The notes under the pieces: generated by a model
Databases searched by the model: none
What the model saw: the letters and a program-made list of their open reading frames with translations, nothing else
Told to the model about the DNA's origin: nothing
Part shown: positions 16,901-24,526 of the stretch, piece by piece
Numbering within the stretch: position 1 is the first letter of the stretch
Layout: each line of letters starts with the position of its first letter
Made by a program: the position numbers and the translations under genes
Assembly (NCBI GenBank): GCA_944381635.1
Contig: CALWLY010000012.1
Location: forward strand, 1 to 64,000
Direction of reading: 5' to 3'
DNA length: 64,000 nucleotides
Source: an uncultured Lachnospiraceae bacterium
GTDB lineage: Bacteria; Bacillota; Clostridia; Lachnospirales; Lachnospiraceae

Positions 16901-17926
16901 ATGAAAGGAATCAGAGAAAACATGGAGGAAAACGAGAATAAAAACCAGGCTCCCCTTCTGGAAGTGAAACATCTTTCGTTATCCTTCTCTCAGTATGACA
17001 GGAGACTAAAAAGGAGAACTCTTCCGGTGATCAGGGATCTGAGCCTTACGGTAAAAAAGGGAGAGATTGTGGCGGTGGTAGGCGCCAGCGGTTCCGGGAA
17101 AAGCCTTCTGGCCCATGCTGTGTTCGGCATTCTTCCTTATAATGCCAGGATGGAAGGAGAAATTTTTTTCCAGGGAACGTGTTTGGAGGAAGCTTTTTTA
17201 AAAAAGATTCGTGGAACCAAGATGGCGCTTGTCCCTCAGGGAATTTCCTGGCTGGATCCGTTAAAGAAGACGGGCTGGCAGATTAGAAACGGAAAGAATA
17301 AAAAAGAGGACAGAGAAAGATGCAGGGAACTGCTGAAGAGATTCGGATTGGATGAAAAGACGGCTGAGAAATATCCCTTTGAGCTGTCGGGCGGAATGGC
17401 AAAGAGGGTTCTGCTTGCCTCGGCATTGTTTGAAAACCCTTCTCTTGTAATTGCAGACGAACCCACACCCGGACTTCATCCCCAGGCAGCGTTAGCGGTT
17501 ATGGAGGAGTTTCGAAAGATGGCCGATGAAGGAAGAGGGATTCTGGTGATTACCCATGACCTTGAACTGGCAGTGCAGACTGCGGACAGAATTCTGGTAT
17601 TTTATGCAGGAGAGACGATAGAAGAAGCGAGGGCGTCGGATTTTTTTTCAGAAGAAAAACTGCGTCACCCTTATACCAAAGATTTGTATCGTGCCATGCC
17701 CGCGCATGGATTTCTGGCGGAGAACGCAGGTGTGCAGCCCTATGTATTAAAAAGAGAGAAAAATGGCTGTCTTTATCAGGGTTACTGTGAGAAACGGTGT
17801 GAAAAATGCCTGGGAGAAATTCCTTACAGGAAAAGCAAAGGCGGCTATGTCCGCTGTATTTTTGGGGAGGAAGAAGAACGTAACTATGGAACTGGAAGTG
17901 AAAGATTTGACATTTCGTTATCATAA
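16901..17926 (+). CDS. ABC ATPase, NikD/DppD type
   Basis: A 341-residue nucleotide-binding subunit. It shows Walker A (GASGSGKS), signature LSGGMAKRV, Walker B VIADEPTPGLHP and the H-loop ITHDLEL. The C-terminus ends in the Cys-containing oligopeptide-ABC extension (YQGYCEKRCEKC, then a later Cys) normal for this group. The start is uncertain: ATG 16901 is preferred for AGGCGG six bases upstream; GTG 16814 and ATG 16922 are alternatives. It overlaps the second ATPase gene by about 40 bases. Confidence 0.88.
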   Translation: MKGIRENMEENENKNQAPLLEVKHLSLSFSQYDRRLKRRTLPVIRDLSLTVKKGEIVAVVGASGSGKSLLAHAVFGILPYNARMEGEIFFQGTCLEEAFLKKIRGTKMALVPQGISWLDPLKKTGWQIRNGKNKKEDRERCRELLKRFGLDEKTAEKYPFELSGGMAKRVLLASALFENPSLVIADEPTPGLHPQAALAVMEEFRKMADEGRGILVITHDLELAVQTADRILVFYAGETIEEARASDFFSEEKLRHPYTKDLYRAMPAHGFLAENAGVQPYVLKREKNGCLYQGYCEKRCEKCLGEIPYRKSKGGYVRCIFGEEEERNYGTGSERFDISLS

Positions 17927-18524
17927 ATCCCAGCCGGCTGTCTTTCAGAACTTTTATTTTTCGGTAAAAAGCGAGGAGAGAGTCGGTGTCTTGGCGCCAA
18001 GCGGATTTGGAAAGTCCACGTTTGCCAGAATTCTGGCTGGGCTGGAAGAGGGATTTACAGGTGAAATTCTGCTGGATAAAAAGCCGGTTTCTTCTTATGG
18101 ACGCTATTGCCCGGTTCAGCTTATCTGGCAGCATCCGGAAGAAGCGGTGGACCCCAGAATGACTATGAGGGAAATGCTGGCGGAGGGCGACAACATAAGC
18201 CGTGATGTTTTGGATGGACTGGGAATAGAGGAAGACTGGCTGAAAAGGTTTCCGCTGGAGCTTTCCGGCGGAGAACTCCAACGATTTGTGATTGCAAGAG
18301 CTTTGGGAGAGCAGACAAGATTTCTTATAGCCGATGAAATCACGGCAATGCATGATCTGGTCACACAAAGCCAGATCTGGCGTTTTTTGATAGAGGAAAC
18401 AAAAAGAAGGAAAATTGGGCTGATCGTGTTCAGTCATTCAAGTCCGCTGTTAGAACAGATTTGTACGAGAATAGATGACTGGCAGACAGGAAAGAGAGAG
18501 GATGTGGCACAGATATGGAAATAA
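17886..18524 (+). CDS. ABC ATPase, NikE/DppF type (short, atypical P-loop)
   Basis: A 212-residue second nucleotide-binding subunit: signature LSGGELQRF, Walker B FLIADEITAMHDLVTQ and a degenerate switch IVFSHSS. The P-loop reads APSGFGKST, so the usual first Gly of GxxxxGKS is Ala. The length is short because the C-terminal oligopeptide extension found in DppF is missing, as in NikE. The start at ATG 17886 is chosen because the ABC fold begins at once (MELEVKDLTFRYH); longer upstream frames read through the end of the preceding ATPase. The stop overlaps larB by ten bases. Confidence 0.85.
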   Translation: MELEVKDLTFRYHKSQPAVFQNFYFSVKSEERVGVLAPSGFGKSTFARILAGLEEGFTGEILLDKKPVSSYGRYCPVQLIWQHPEEAVDPRMTMREMLAEGDNISRDVLDGLGIEEDWLKRFPLELSGGELQRFVIARALGEQTRFLIADEITAMHDLVTQSQIWRFLIEETKRRKIGLIVFSHSSPLLEQICTRIDDWQTGKREDVAQIWK

Positions 18525-19261
18525 GACAGATACTGGAAGACATAAAAAACGGCAGAAAAAGCCTGGAGGAAGCGGAAAAAGAACTGAAAAATCTGCCCTA
18601 TGAGGATTTAGGGTACGCAAAGCTGGATCATCACAGAAGTCTTCGTTCCGGCTTTCCGGAAACCGTATTTTGTCAGGGGAAAGCGGATGAATTTCTTCCG
18701 CAGATTTATCTTTCTCTTTTTGAGAAAAACGGTGAAGTCCTGGGAACAAGAGCGTCTGCACATCAGTATGAGCTGATAAAAGAACAGCTGCCCATGGCAG
18801 TTTATGACCCTATTTCCGGTATTTTAAAGATAGAAAAAGAAGGAAAGATCCGAAAGGGAAAGGTAGCGGTCTGTACCGGAGGCACAGCGGATATTCCGGT
18901 GGCGGAGGAAGCCGCACAGACGGCAGAGTTTTTCGGTTGTCAGGTGGATAGAATCTACGATGTGGGTGTAGCGGGAATTCACCGGCTTTTGAGCAAAAGA
19001 GAGCAGATATGCGAGGCAAACTGCGTGATCGCCGTGGCGGGAATGGAAGGAGCCCTTGGAACTGTGATTGCAGGTCTGGTGGAAAATCCGGTGATTGCGG
19101 TGCCAACTTCTGTAGGATATGGCGCTAGCTTTCACGGAGTATCCGCTTTGCTTACCATGCTTAATTCCTGCGCCAACGGAATCGCCACAGTAAATATAGA
19201 TAACGGTTATGGAGCTGGTTACCTGGCGGCTCAGATGAATCGCCTGGCATGTAAAGAATGA
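18515..19261 (+). CDS. larB: Nickel-pincer cofactor biosynthesis protein LarB
   Basis: A 248-residue LarB. The family carboxylates nicotinate adenine dinucleotide and hydrolyses the AMP, producing pyridinium-3,5-biscarboxylate mononucleotide, the first step towards the nickel-pincer nucleotide of lactate racemase. The C-terminal half is PurE-like (VAVCTGGTADIPVAEEAA near residue 121, GMEGALGTVIAGL near residue 180, VPTSVGYGASFHGVSALL near residue 200). The N-terminal helix-rich region is normal for the family. It overlaps the ATPase gene upstream by ten bases and is followed 31 bases later by larC, so nickel uptake and cofactor synthesis are on one transcript. Confidence 0.95.
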   Translation: MEIRQILEDIKNGRKSLEEAEKELKNLPYEDLGYAKLDHHRSLRSGFPETVFCQGKADEFLPQIYLSLFEKNGEVLGTRASAHQYELIKEQLPMAVYDPISGILKIEKEGKIRKGKVAVCTGGTADIPVAEEAAQTAEFFGCQVDRIYDVGVAGIHRLLSKREQICEANCVIAVAGMEGALGTVIAGLVENPVIAVPTSVGYGASFHGVSALLTMLNSCANGIATVNIDNGYGAGYLAAQMNRLACKE

Positions 19262-19292
19262 GAATAAAGTATCGGAAAAAGAGGTCAGTAAA

Positions 19293-20753
19293 GTGAAAAA
19301 AGAAGAGAAAATATTGTATTTGGAGTGTTACTCAGGAATCAGCGGAGATATGACAGTGGGCGCGCTGTTAGATTTGGGCACGGATAAAGAGTTGTTGGAA
19401 AAAACGCTTTCCAGTCTTCCTGTGGGCGGATATCATCTGCACTTTGGCCGGACCAAGAAGTGCGGAATCGATGCCTTTGATTTTGATGTGCATCTGGAAG
19501 AAGGCATGGAAGAAGGACACGATTCTGTCCCTGAGGACGGAAATCATTCCCGGGAATCTGTCCCTGAGGGCGAAGAACATACACACGATCATACTCATGG
19601 AAAAGAGGAGCATGCGCACCATCATGAAAATGGTCAGGAACACTATCATGAGCACCATCATGAGCATGGCCATGGACACGGGGATGAAATGCATACACAT
19701 GCCTGTCCTTCCCGGAACGGAATACATTCGGAACATACCCATTTCCACAGAAATTTAAACGATGTGACAGGAATCATAGAGGGAATGGATGCTTCCGAAA
19801 AGGTAAAAGGGCTGGCAAAGAAAATATTTCTGATCGTGGCTGAGGCAGAGGCGAAGGCGCATGGTGTTTCCATAGAAGAAGTTCATTTCCATGAGGTGGG
19901 AGCCATCGATTCTATTGTAGATATTATAGGTACGGCGGTGTGCCTGGATTCGCTGGGAATCGATAAAGTTTTTGTCTCTCCTCTCTATGAGGGCAGGGGA
20001 TTTGCGCGCTGTCAGCACGGAGTAATTCCGGTGCCTGTTCCCGCGGTGGCAAACATCGTATCTGCGCATCGGCTGGAAATGAAGCTGACAGAGCAAAACG
20101 GCGAAATGGTAACCCCTACCGGTGCTGCCATCGCAGCTGCTTTGCAGTGTGGGGAAAAATTCCCGGAAAAGTACTGCATTGAAAAAATCGGAATCGGGGC
20201 TGGAAAAAAAGATTTTGCCCATGCCAATATTTTAAGAGCCATGCTCATAAAACCGGCAGACGAAAAAACGGGAGAAGAAAAGGATGAAAAAAATGTAGGG
20301 GAAAGCAGTCCGAAACAGGAACAGTCCGGAACGGTTGTGAAACTGGAGACAAACCTGGACGACTGTACCGGTGAAGCCCTGGGCTTTGTGATGGAGGAAC
20401 TTCTGGAAGCGGGCGCTCTGGATGTGTGGTTTTCTCCGGTTTTTATGAAAAAAAATCGTCCCGCCTATATTCTGAATGTTTTGTGCGAGCCGGCGCATAG
20501 AGAGCGGATGGAGAAAATTATTTTTACCCACACCACCACCATCGGGATTCGAAGATGCCTTATGGAAAGAACCGTTTTAAAGCGGGAAATCCGGCAAATC
20601 CATACGCCTTACGGGGAGGCTCTGGCTAAGGTGTGTATGCAGAACGGCAGAGAAGTTATTTACCCGGAATATGAATCGGTGAAAAAAATCTGCAGGGAGG
20701 AAAATCTCCCTTTTGGACAGGTATTTGAGAGGATAAAACAAGATAAAATATGA
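19293..20753 (+). CDS. larC: Nickel insertion protein LarC (full-length, His-rich insertion)
   Basis: A 486-residue LarC, the CTP-dependent cyclometallase that inserts nickel into the pincer nucleotide. The N-terminus (YLECYSGISGDMTVGALLDLG) and VHFHEVGAIDSIVDIIG are family signatures. Residues 76-152 form an insertion with 24 histidines, presumably for nickel binding or storage. The two halves (LarC1/LarC2 in Lactobacillus plantarum, joined there by frameshifting) are one uninterrupted frame here, linked by an acidic segment near residue 330. The start is GTG 19293 after AGAGG. It overlaps larE by four bases. Confidence 0.96.
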   Translation: MKKEEKILYLECYSGISGDMTVGALLDLGTDKELLEKTLSSLPVGGYHLHFGRTKKCGIDAFDFDVHLEEGMEEGHDSVPEDGNHSRESVPEGEEHTHDHTHGKEEHAHHHENGQEHYHEHHHEHGHGHGDEMHTHACPSRNGIHSEHTHFHRNLNDVTGIIEGMDASEKVKGLAKKIFLIVAEAEAKAHGVSIEEVHFHEVGAIDSIVDIIGTAVCLDSLGIDKVFVSPLYEGRGFARCQHGVIPVPVPAVANIVSAHRLEMKLTEQNGEMVTPTGAAIAAALQCGEKFPEKYCIEKIGIGAGKKDFAHANILRAMLIKPADEKTGEEKDEKNVGESSPKQEQSGTVVKLETNLDDCTGEALGFVMEELLEAGALDVWFSPVFMKKNRPAYILNVLCEPAHRERMEKIIFTHTTTIGIRRCLMERTVLKREIRQIHTPYGEALAKVCMQNGREVIYPEYESVKKICREENLPFGQVFERIKQDKI

Positions 20754-21601
20754 CAGAAACAAATATAACAGAAACAGAAAAAAAATACGAACAGTTAAAG
20801 GACTGGCTCAGGGAGCAGACAAAGGAAAATACAGCCCTTGCCTTTTCCGGCGGTGTGGACAGCAGTCTTCTTCTGTATTTGTTAGCGGAAGCGGCAAAAG
20901 AGAATAAGACAAAAGTGTATGCTGTGACTTTTTCCACCAGACTGCATGCGCCCTGCGATTTAAAGATTGCAAAAGAAGTGGTCAGCCAGACAAAGGCGGA
21001 TCATGTCATCATAGAAGTGGATGAACTGGAACAGGCGCAAATCCGGGAAAATCCGGAAAATCGCTGTTACCTGTGCAAAAAGCAGCTTTTCTCCCATCTT
21101 GTGGAATTCGCCCGGAAAAAGGGAATCCGGACGGTGATGGAGGGAAGCAATGAAGACGATATGCATGTATACCGGCCGGGAATACAGGCCGTTAGGGAAC
21201 TGGGAGTCAAAAGTCCGCTGGCACAGTTTCACATTACAAAACAAGAAGTGAAGAAACTGGCAGCAGAATACCAGATCAGTGTGGCAAACCGTCCTTCCAC
21301 GCCGTGCATGGCCACCAGACTGCCCTACGGGGAAAAACTGGATTACCCGCTTCTTGACAGAATTGCCAAAGGTGAGGAGTGGCTTGGAAAAACGTTGGGC
21401 GGCAATATACGTCTGCGCGTTCATAAAAACGTAGCCCGCCTTGAGGTGGACGTTTCTTCTTTTAAAAAGGTACTTGAAAAAAGACAGGAAATCATTAGAG
21501 AAATAAAGAAACTGGGATTTTCTTATGTGACATTAGACCTTGAGGGATTCCGTTCCGGAAGCATGGACGAGACTCTTGAGAACAAAGGAGAAAGCCTATG
21601 A
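20750..21601 (+). CDS. larE: Pyridinium-bisthiocarboxylate mononucleotide synthase LarE
   Basis: A 283-residue ATP-dependent sulfur transferase that converts the two carboxylates made by LarB into thiocarboxylates. The PP-loop SGGVDSS lies at residues 33-39. Three cysteines (C106 and C109 in RCYLCKK, C186 in RPSTPCMATR) match the arrangement reported for cluster-containing LarE proteins, where a [4Fe-4S] cluster carries the sulfur, rather than the single sacrificial Cys form. This subclass assignment is inference. The gene overlaps larC upstream by four bases and yaaA downstream by four bases. Confidence 0.94.
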   Translation: MTETNITETEKKYEQLKDWLREQTKENTALAFSGGVDSSLLLYLLAEAAKENKTKVYAVTFSTRLHAPCDLKIAKEVVSQTKADHVIIEVDELEQAQIRENPENRCYLCKKQLFSHLVEFARKKGIRTVMEGSNEDDMHVYRPGIQAVRELGVKSPLAQFHITKQEVKKLAAEYQISVANRPSTPCMATRLPYGEKLDYPLLDRIAKGEEWLGKTLGGNIRLRVHKNVARLEVDVSSFKKVLEKRQEIIREIKKLGFSYVTLDLEGFRSGSMDETLENKGESL

Positions 21602-22347
21602 GGATCCTGATATCCCCGGCTAAAAAGATGGTGGAAGACAGCGACAGCATGGCTGTGACGGGGAAACCTGTTTTTATCGAAGAGGCCAGAAAACTGTGCG
21701 AAAAAATACGAGAGCTGTCCTATGAGGAAGCAAAAAAGATGTGGGGATGCAATGATAAAATTGCAGAACAAAATTATGAGCGGTTTGCCCATATGAATTT
21801 GGATCAGGGACTTACGCCGGCAATTCTGGCCTATGAAGGCATCCAGTATCAGTATATGGCTCCGAAAGTAATGGAGCTAAAATCCTGGAATTATATCCAG
21901 GAACATGTGCGCATTCTGTCCGGCTTTTACGGAGTGTTAAAGCCCTTGGACGGTGTGGTTTCCTACCGGCTGGAAATGCAGGCAAAGCTCAGTCTTGATG
22001 GAAAAAAGGATTTGTACGATTTCTGGGGAAGAAAGCTTTACGACCAGCTTTCTGCGGAGACAGACTGGATCGTGAATCTGGCCTCCAGGGAATATTCCAA
22101 GGCGGTGGAGAAATGGCTGGAACCGAAAATGCGTTATACAACCTGCTTCTTTCTGGAAGAGCACAATGGAAAACTGATTCAGAAAGGCACAATGGCGAAA
22201 ATGGCCAGAGGAGAAATGGTTCGCTATCTGGCAGAAAATGAGGGAAATACTTTGGAAGCAATCCAGAGCTTTACCGGTTTGAACTACCGATACGCCCCTG
22301 AAAAGTCTTCGGAAAATGAAATTGTCTTCATAAAAGAAGCAAAGTAA
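21598..22347 (+). CDS. yaaA: Peroxide stress protein YaaA (DUF328)
   Basis: A 249-residue YaaA family protein. Landmarks are MRILISPAKKM at the N-terminus, LAYEGIQYQYMAPKV near residue 79, and LSGFYGVLKPLDGVVSYRLEM near residue 102. In E. coli YaaA limits free iron during peroxide stress and binds DNA. Its translation is coupled to larE by an ATGA overlap, so in this genome it is the last gene of the nickel/lar operon. Whether it serves the metal pathway or is a passenger is unknown. A hairpin terminator follows. Confidence 0.93.
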   Translation: MRILISPAKKMVEDSDSMAVTGKPVFIEEARKLCEKIRELSYEEAKKMWGCNDKIAEQNYERFAHMNLDQGLTPAILAYEGIQYQYMAPKVMELKSWNYIQEHVRILSGFYGVLKPLDGVVSYRLEMQAKLSLDGKKDLYDFWGRKLYDQLSAETDWIVNLASREYSKAVEKWLEPKMRYTTCFFLEEHNGKLIQKGTMAKMARGEMVRYLAENEGNTLEAIQSFTGLNYRYAPEKSSENEIVFIKEAK

Positions 22348-22370
22348 AATTAAAGTAAAGGACAGTGAGT

Positions 22371-22455
22371 AATGCAGCAGACAGGATTTTCTGAAAGCAG
22401 TTTGGGTTATGTGACCTGACTGGTTTGGGTAAGCCCTGTTTTGGCTGCATTTTTT
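22371..22455 (+). terminator. Terminator of the nickel/lar/yaaA operon
   Basis: AATGCAGCAGACAGG pairs with CCCTGTTTTGGCTGCATT across a long loop and is followed by TTTTTTG. Confidence 0.6.
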
Positions 22456-22627
22456 GTTTCCTCATAAAATTTACTCCCCATGAAGCAAAAACGATAAAGA
22501 AAATTTTGGAATCAAAAATACATTTGGTTGTAAATACGGTTGCTTATTTGGTTATATATTTCAAAAAGGATAAAAGATATACTAATGATGTTGATATAGA
22601 TTTGAGAAGTAAATGAGGTGATTTTCT

Positions 22628-22843
22628 GTGTTTCGTATTGATAAACCATTTGCACAGGCTAACATACCAAAAACGGTGAGATTTACGGATAGGATAAACA
22701 CATCCCTGATAGAAATATCAAAAGCAGAAGGAATTTCATTCAATGAACTGGTATTAAGATGCTGTCAGTATGCAATAGAACATTATCATGCAGAAGATGA
22801 AGTAAAGTCAGAAAATGAAAAGGAGTTCACGGCAAAAGAGTAA
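22628..22843 (+). CDS. Small ribbon-helix-helix-like protein (YlcI/YnfO type)
   Basis: A 71-residue protein starting at GTG 22628 after GAGGTG. KTVRFTDRINTSLIEISKAEG followed by a helix ISFNELVLRCCQYAIEHY fits a ribbon-helix-helix DNA-binding fold: strand, then two helices. The acidic, lysine-rich tail is not conserved-looking. Such proteins act as local repressors or antitoxins, but no toxin partner is adjacent and the target is unknown. A terminator overlaps the stop codon. Confidence 0.65.
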   Translation: MFRIDKPFAQANIPKTVRFTDRINTSLIEISKAEGISFNELVLRCCQYAIEHYHAEDEVKSENEKEFTAKE

Positions 22844-22890
22844 GAGAAGCCAGCTTTCGATTGGAAAATCAGAAGCTGGCTTCTCTTTGT
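22843..22890 (+). terminator. Terminator after the ribbon-helix-helix gene
   Basis: AAGAGAAGCCAGCTT is the perfect partner of AAGCTGGCTTCTCTT (loop about 16 bases), followed by a T-rich run. Its position argues against the next gene starting upstream of it. Confidence 0.75.
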
Positions 22891-22901
22891 CTCTTAAAAA
22901 A

Positions 22902-23654
22902 ATGGCTATTATAGTGATTGCAGTTTTTTTATTATGGAGGCTGTTTTTCCTGGGATTTGCGGTATGGAGACTGATTAGGAGCAGGAAAGAGAAGAAAGCG
23001 GAGGCGATTGTTTTTTCGGAAATTTTCCGTATTGTACTGCTTCTTGCAGGGAGTGTTTTGTACCTTGCCTTCTTTGTGTATGGAATTTCGGAGGAAGCTT
23101 TGGGAGCGGCCACCTTTTACTTAATGACACTGCTTTTGGCAGCATCCGATGTGGGAATGGCTGTGGAAACATGGAAAGAAAATGAGATGAGAAAAGAACA
23201 GGACGAAAGAGAAGAACTCATACGGAAAGCGGCCTGCAGATTGATTGCCGGAAAAAGAAGCGAAAATGGCTTTCCGGGCTTATTCAGGAAGCTGGAAGAA
23301 GAGTGGGAAAAGAAAAATGTTTTGCTGACAATTTCCTGTGACAGAGAAGCTGATTTTTATATGGAAATGGAAGACATGAGGAGTCTTCTTTCCGGAATGA
23401 CAAAATCAGCGGTAAAATACAGGGACGATTTTATGGGAAAGAGCAGGGAGCCCTTTGCCTGCCGTCTGCGTATCCTTCAGGAAAAGAAGGCTCTGATCGT
23501 GACACTGCGCATTTATGCACCGTTAAAAAAGAACGCAGTGCCGGAGTGGATAGAAGAGGACGATTTGGAAAAACTGATAGAGAAATACCACGGAAGTAAA
23601 AATCAGGGATTGGAGAGGGAAGTCCCGTTTCTGGAAATTTATCTGTTTTTATGA
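22902..23654 (+). CDS. Membrane protein with cytoplasmic C-terminal domain, unknown function
   Basis: About 250 residues from ATG 22902. Three hydrophobic segments occupy roughly residues 2-25, 40-60 and 65-85, followed by a charged stretch and a cytoplasmic domain of about 150 residues. The layout (membrane anchor, coiled linker, alpha/beta domain with LLSGMTKSAVKY) loosely recalls sensor kinases with a degenerate ATPase domain, but no phospho-acceptor His or N/G boxes are visible, so I do not call it one. The start is weakly supported: no good ribosome site precedes 22902. An earlier in-frame ATG at 22815 lies before a strong terminator. No family recognised. Confidence 0.55.
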   Translation: MAIIVIAVFLLWRLFFLGFAVWRLIRSRKEKKAEAIVFSEIFRIVLLLAGSVLYLAFFVYGISEEALGAATFYLMTLLLAASDVGMAVETWKENEMRKEQDEREELIRKAACRLIAGKRSENGFPGLFRKLEEEWEKKNVLLTISCDREADFYMEMEDMRSLLSGMTKSAVKYRDDFMGKSREPFACRLRILQEKKALIVTLRIYAPLKKNAVPEWIEEDDLEKLIEKYHGSKNQGLEREVPFLEIYLFL

Positions 23655-23691
23655 TTACGCTAGGCGCGAAAGGTTATCAAAGCCGGGAAAC

Positions 23692-23720
23692 TTGCTAAGG
23701 TTTTCTAAATATTGTATAAT
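23692..23720 (+). promoter_or_regulatory. Sigma-A promoter for the pseudouridine synthase-ligA-metA group
   Basis: TTGCTA, a 17-base spacer and TATAAT. Spacing is ideal and it lies 50 bases upstream of the start codon. Confidence 0.7.
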
Positions 23721-23770
23721 ACAGACATCTGCCTGTTTTGGCAGGAAAATGCCTGACAGGAGAGATGAAA

Positions 23771-24514
23771 ATGGCACAGGAAAAATTGATGAGATTAAAT
23801 AAATATCTTGCAGAATGCGGTATCTGCTCCAGAAGAGAGGCGGATGCTCTGATTGAACAGGGGAAAGTGCTGGTAAACGGAGCTTTGGCACAGCCGGGAA
23901 TGAAGATTTTGGGAACCGAAAAAGTGACTGTCAATGGAACTGCAGCAGAAAAAAAGCCAGACAAAGTTGTTCTGGCTTATTATAAACCAGTGGGAGTTAC
24001 CTGTACGGAGAAAGACCGCTATGCCAAGAAGACCATTCGGGATGCCATTGATTATCCGGTCCGTGTGACCTACGCGGGCAGGCTGGACAGGGATTCGGAA
24101 GGACTTCTTTTGCTGACCAATGACGGAGAACTGATCGATGCTTTGATGCGGGCGGCAAATTTTCATGAGAAAGAGTACCTTGTACGGGTAAACAAACCGA
24201 TTACTTCTGAATTTCTGAAAAAAATGTCGCAGGGAGTTTTCCTGAAAGAACTGGGCGTTTCCACCCGGCCGTGTCAGGTTTTTCAGGAAGGAAAATTTGT
24301 TTTTCGCATTATTCTGACGCAGGGACTGAACCGGCAGATCAGACGCATGTGCAAGGAGCTGGGTTACCAGGTACAGACTTTGAAGAGAGTACGAGTCGCT
24401 AACATTGTGCTTGGCAAAATGAACGCAGGAACCTACCGGAAAATAGAGGGAAAAGAACTGGAGGAACTCTATACGCAGGCAGGATTGACAGATAAAAGAA
24501 TTTCAAAGAATTGA
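23771..24514 (+). CDS. rRNA pseudouridine synthase, RsuA/RluB/RluF family
   Basis: A 247-residue RNA-modifying enzyme. The N-terminal S4 domain (RLNKYLAECGICSRREADALI) binds RNA. The catalytic domain contains AGRLDRDSEGLLLLTNDG with the Asp nucleophile and the C-terminal LTQGLNRQIRRMC motif. It isomerises a uridine in rRNA, most like RluF (23S), but the target site cannot be decided from sequence. ATG 23771 is preferred because AGGAG lies eight bases upstream; another ATG two codons earlier is too close. ligA begins 13 bases after its stop, suggesting cotranscription. Confidence 0.9.
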   Translation: MAQEKLMRLNKYLAECGICSRREADALIEQGKVLVNGALAQPGMKILGTEKVTVNGTAAEKKPDKVVLAYYKPVGVTCTEKDRYAKKTIRDAIDYPVRVTYAGRLDRDSEGLLLLTNDGELIDALMRAANFHEKEYLVRVNKPITSEFLKKMSQGVFLKELGVSTRPCQVFQEGKFVFRIILTQGLNRQIRRMCKELGYQVQTLKRVRVANIVLGKMNAGTYRKIEGKELEELYTQAGLTDKRISKN

Positions 24515-24526
24515 GGAATAAAAGAT

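Noticed and set aside
19590-19680. CRISPR-like or microsatellite repeat in the CAT-rich DNA
   Set aside because: The repetition reflects histidine codons inside larC; there are no regular spacers.
19293-20753. Programmed frameshift in larC as in Lactobacillus plantarum
   Set aside because: Both halves are encoded in one uninterrupted frame, so no frameshift is needed here.
22425-22616. Forward 63-codon frame before the ribbon-helix-helix gene
   Set aside because: It begins inside the operon terminator hairpin and has no credible start signal.
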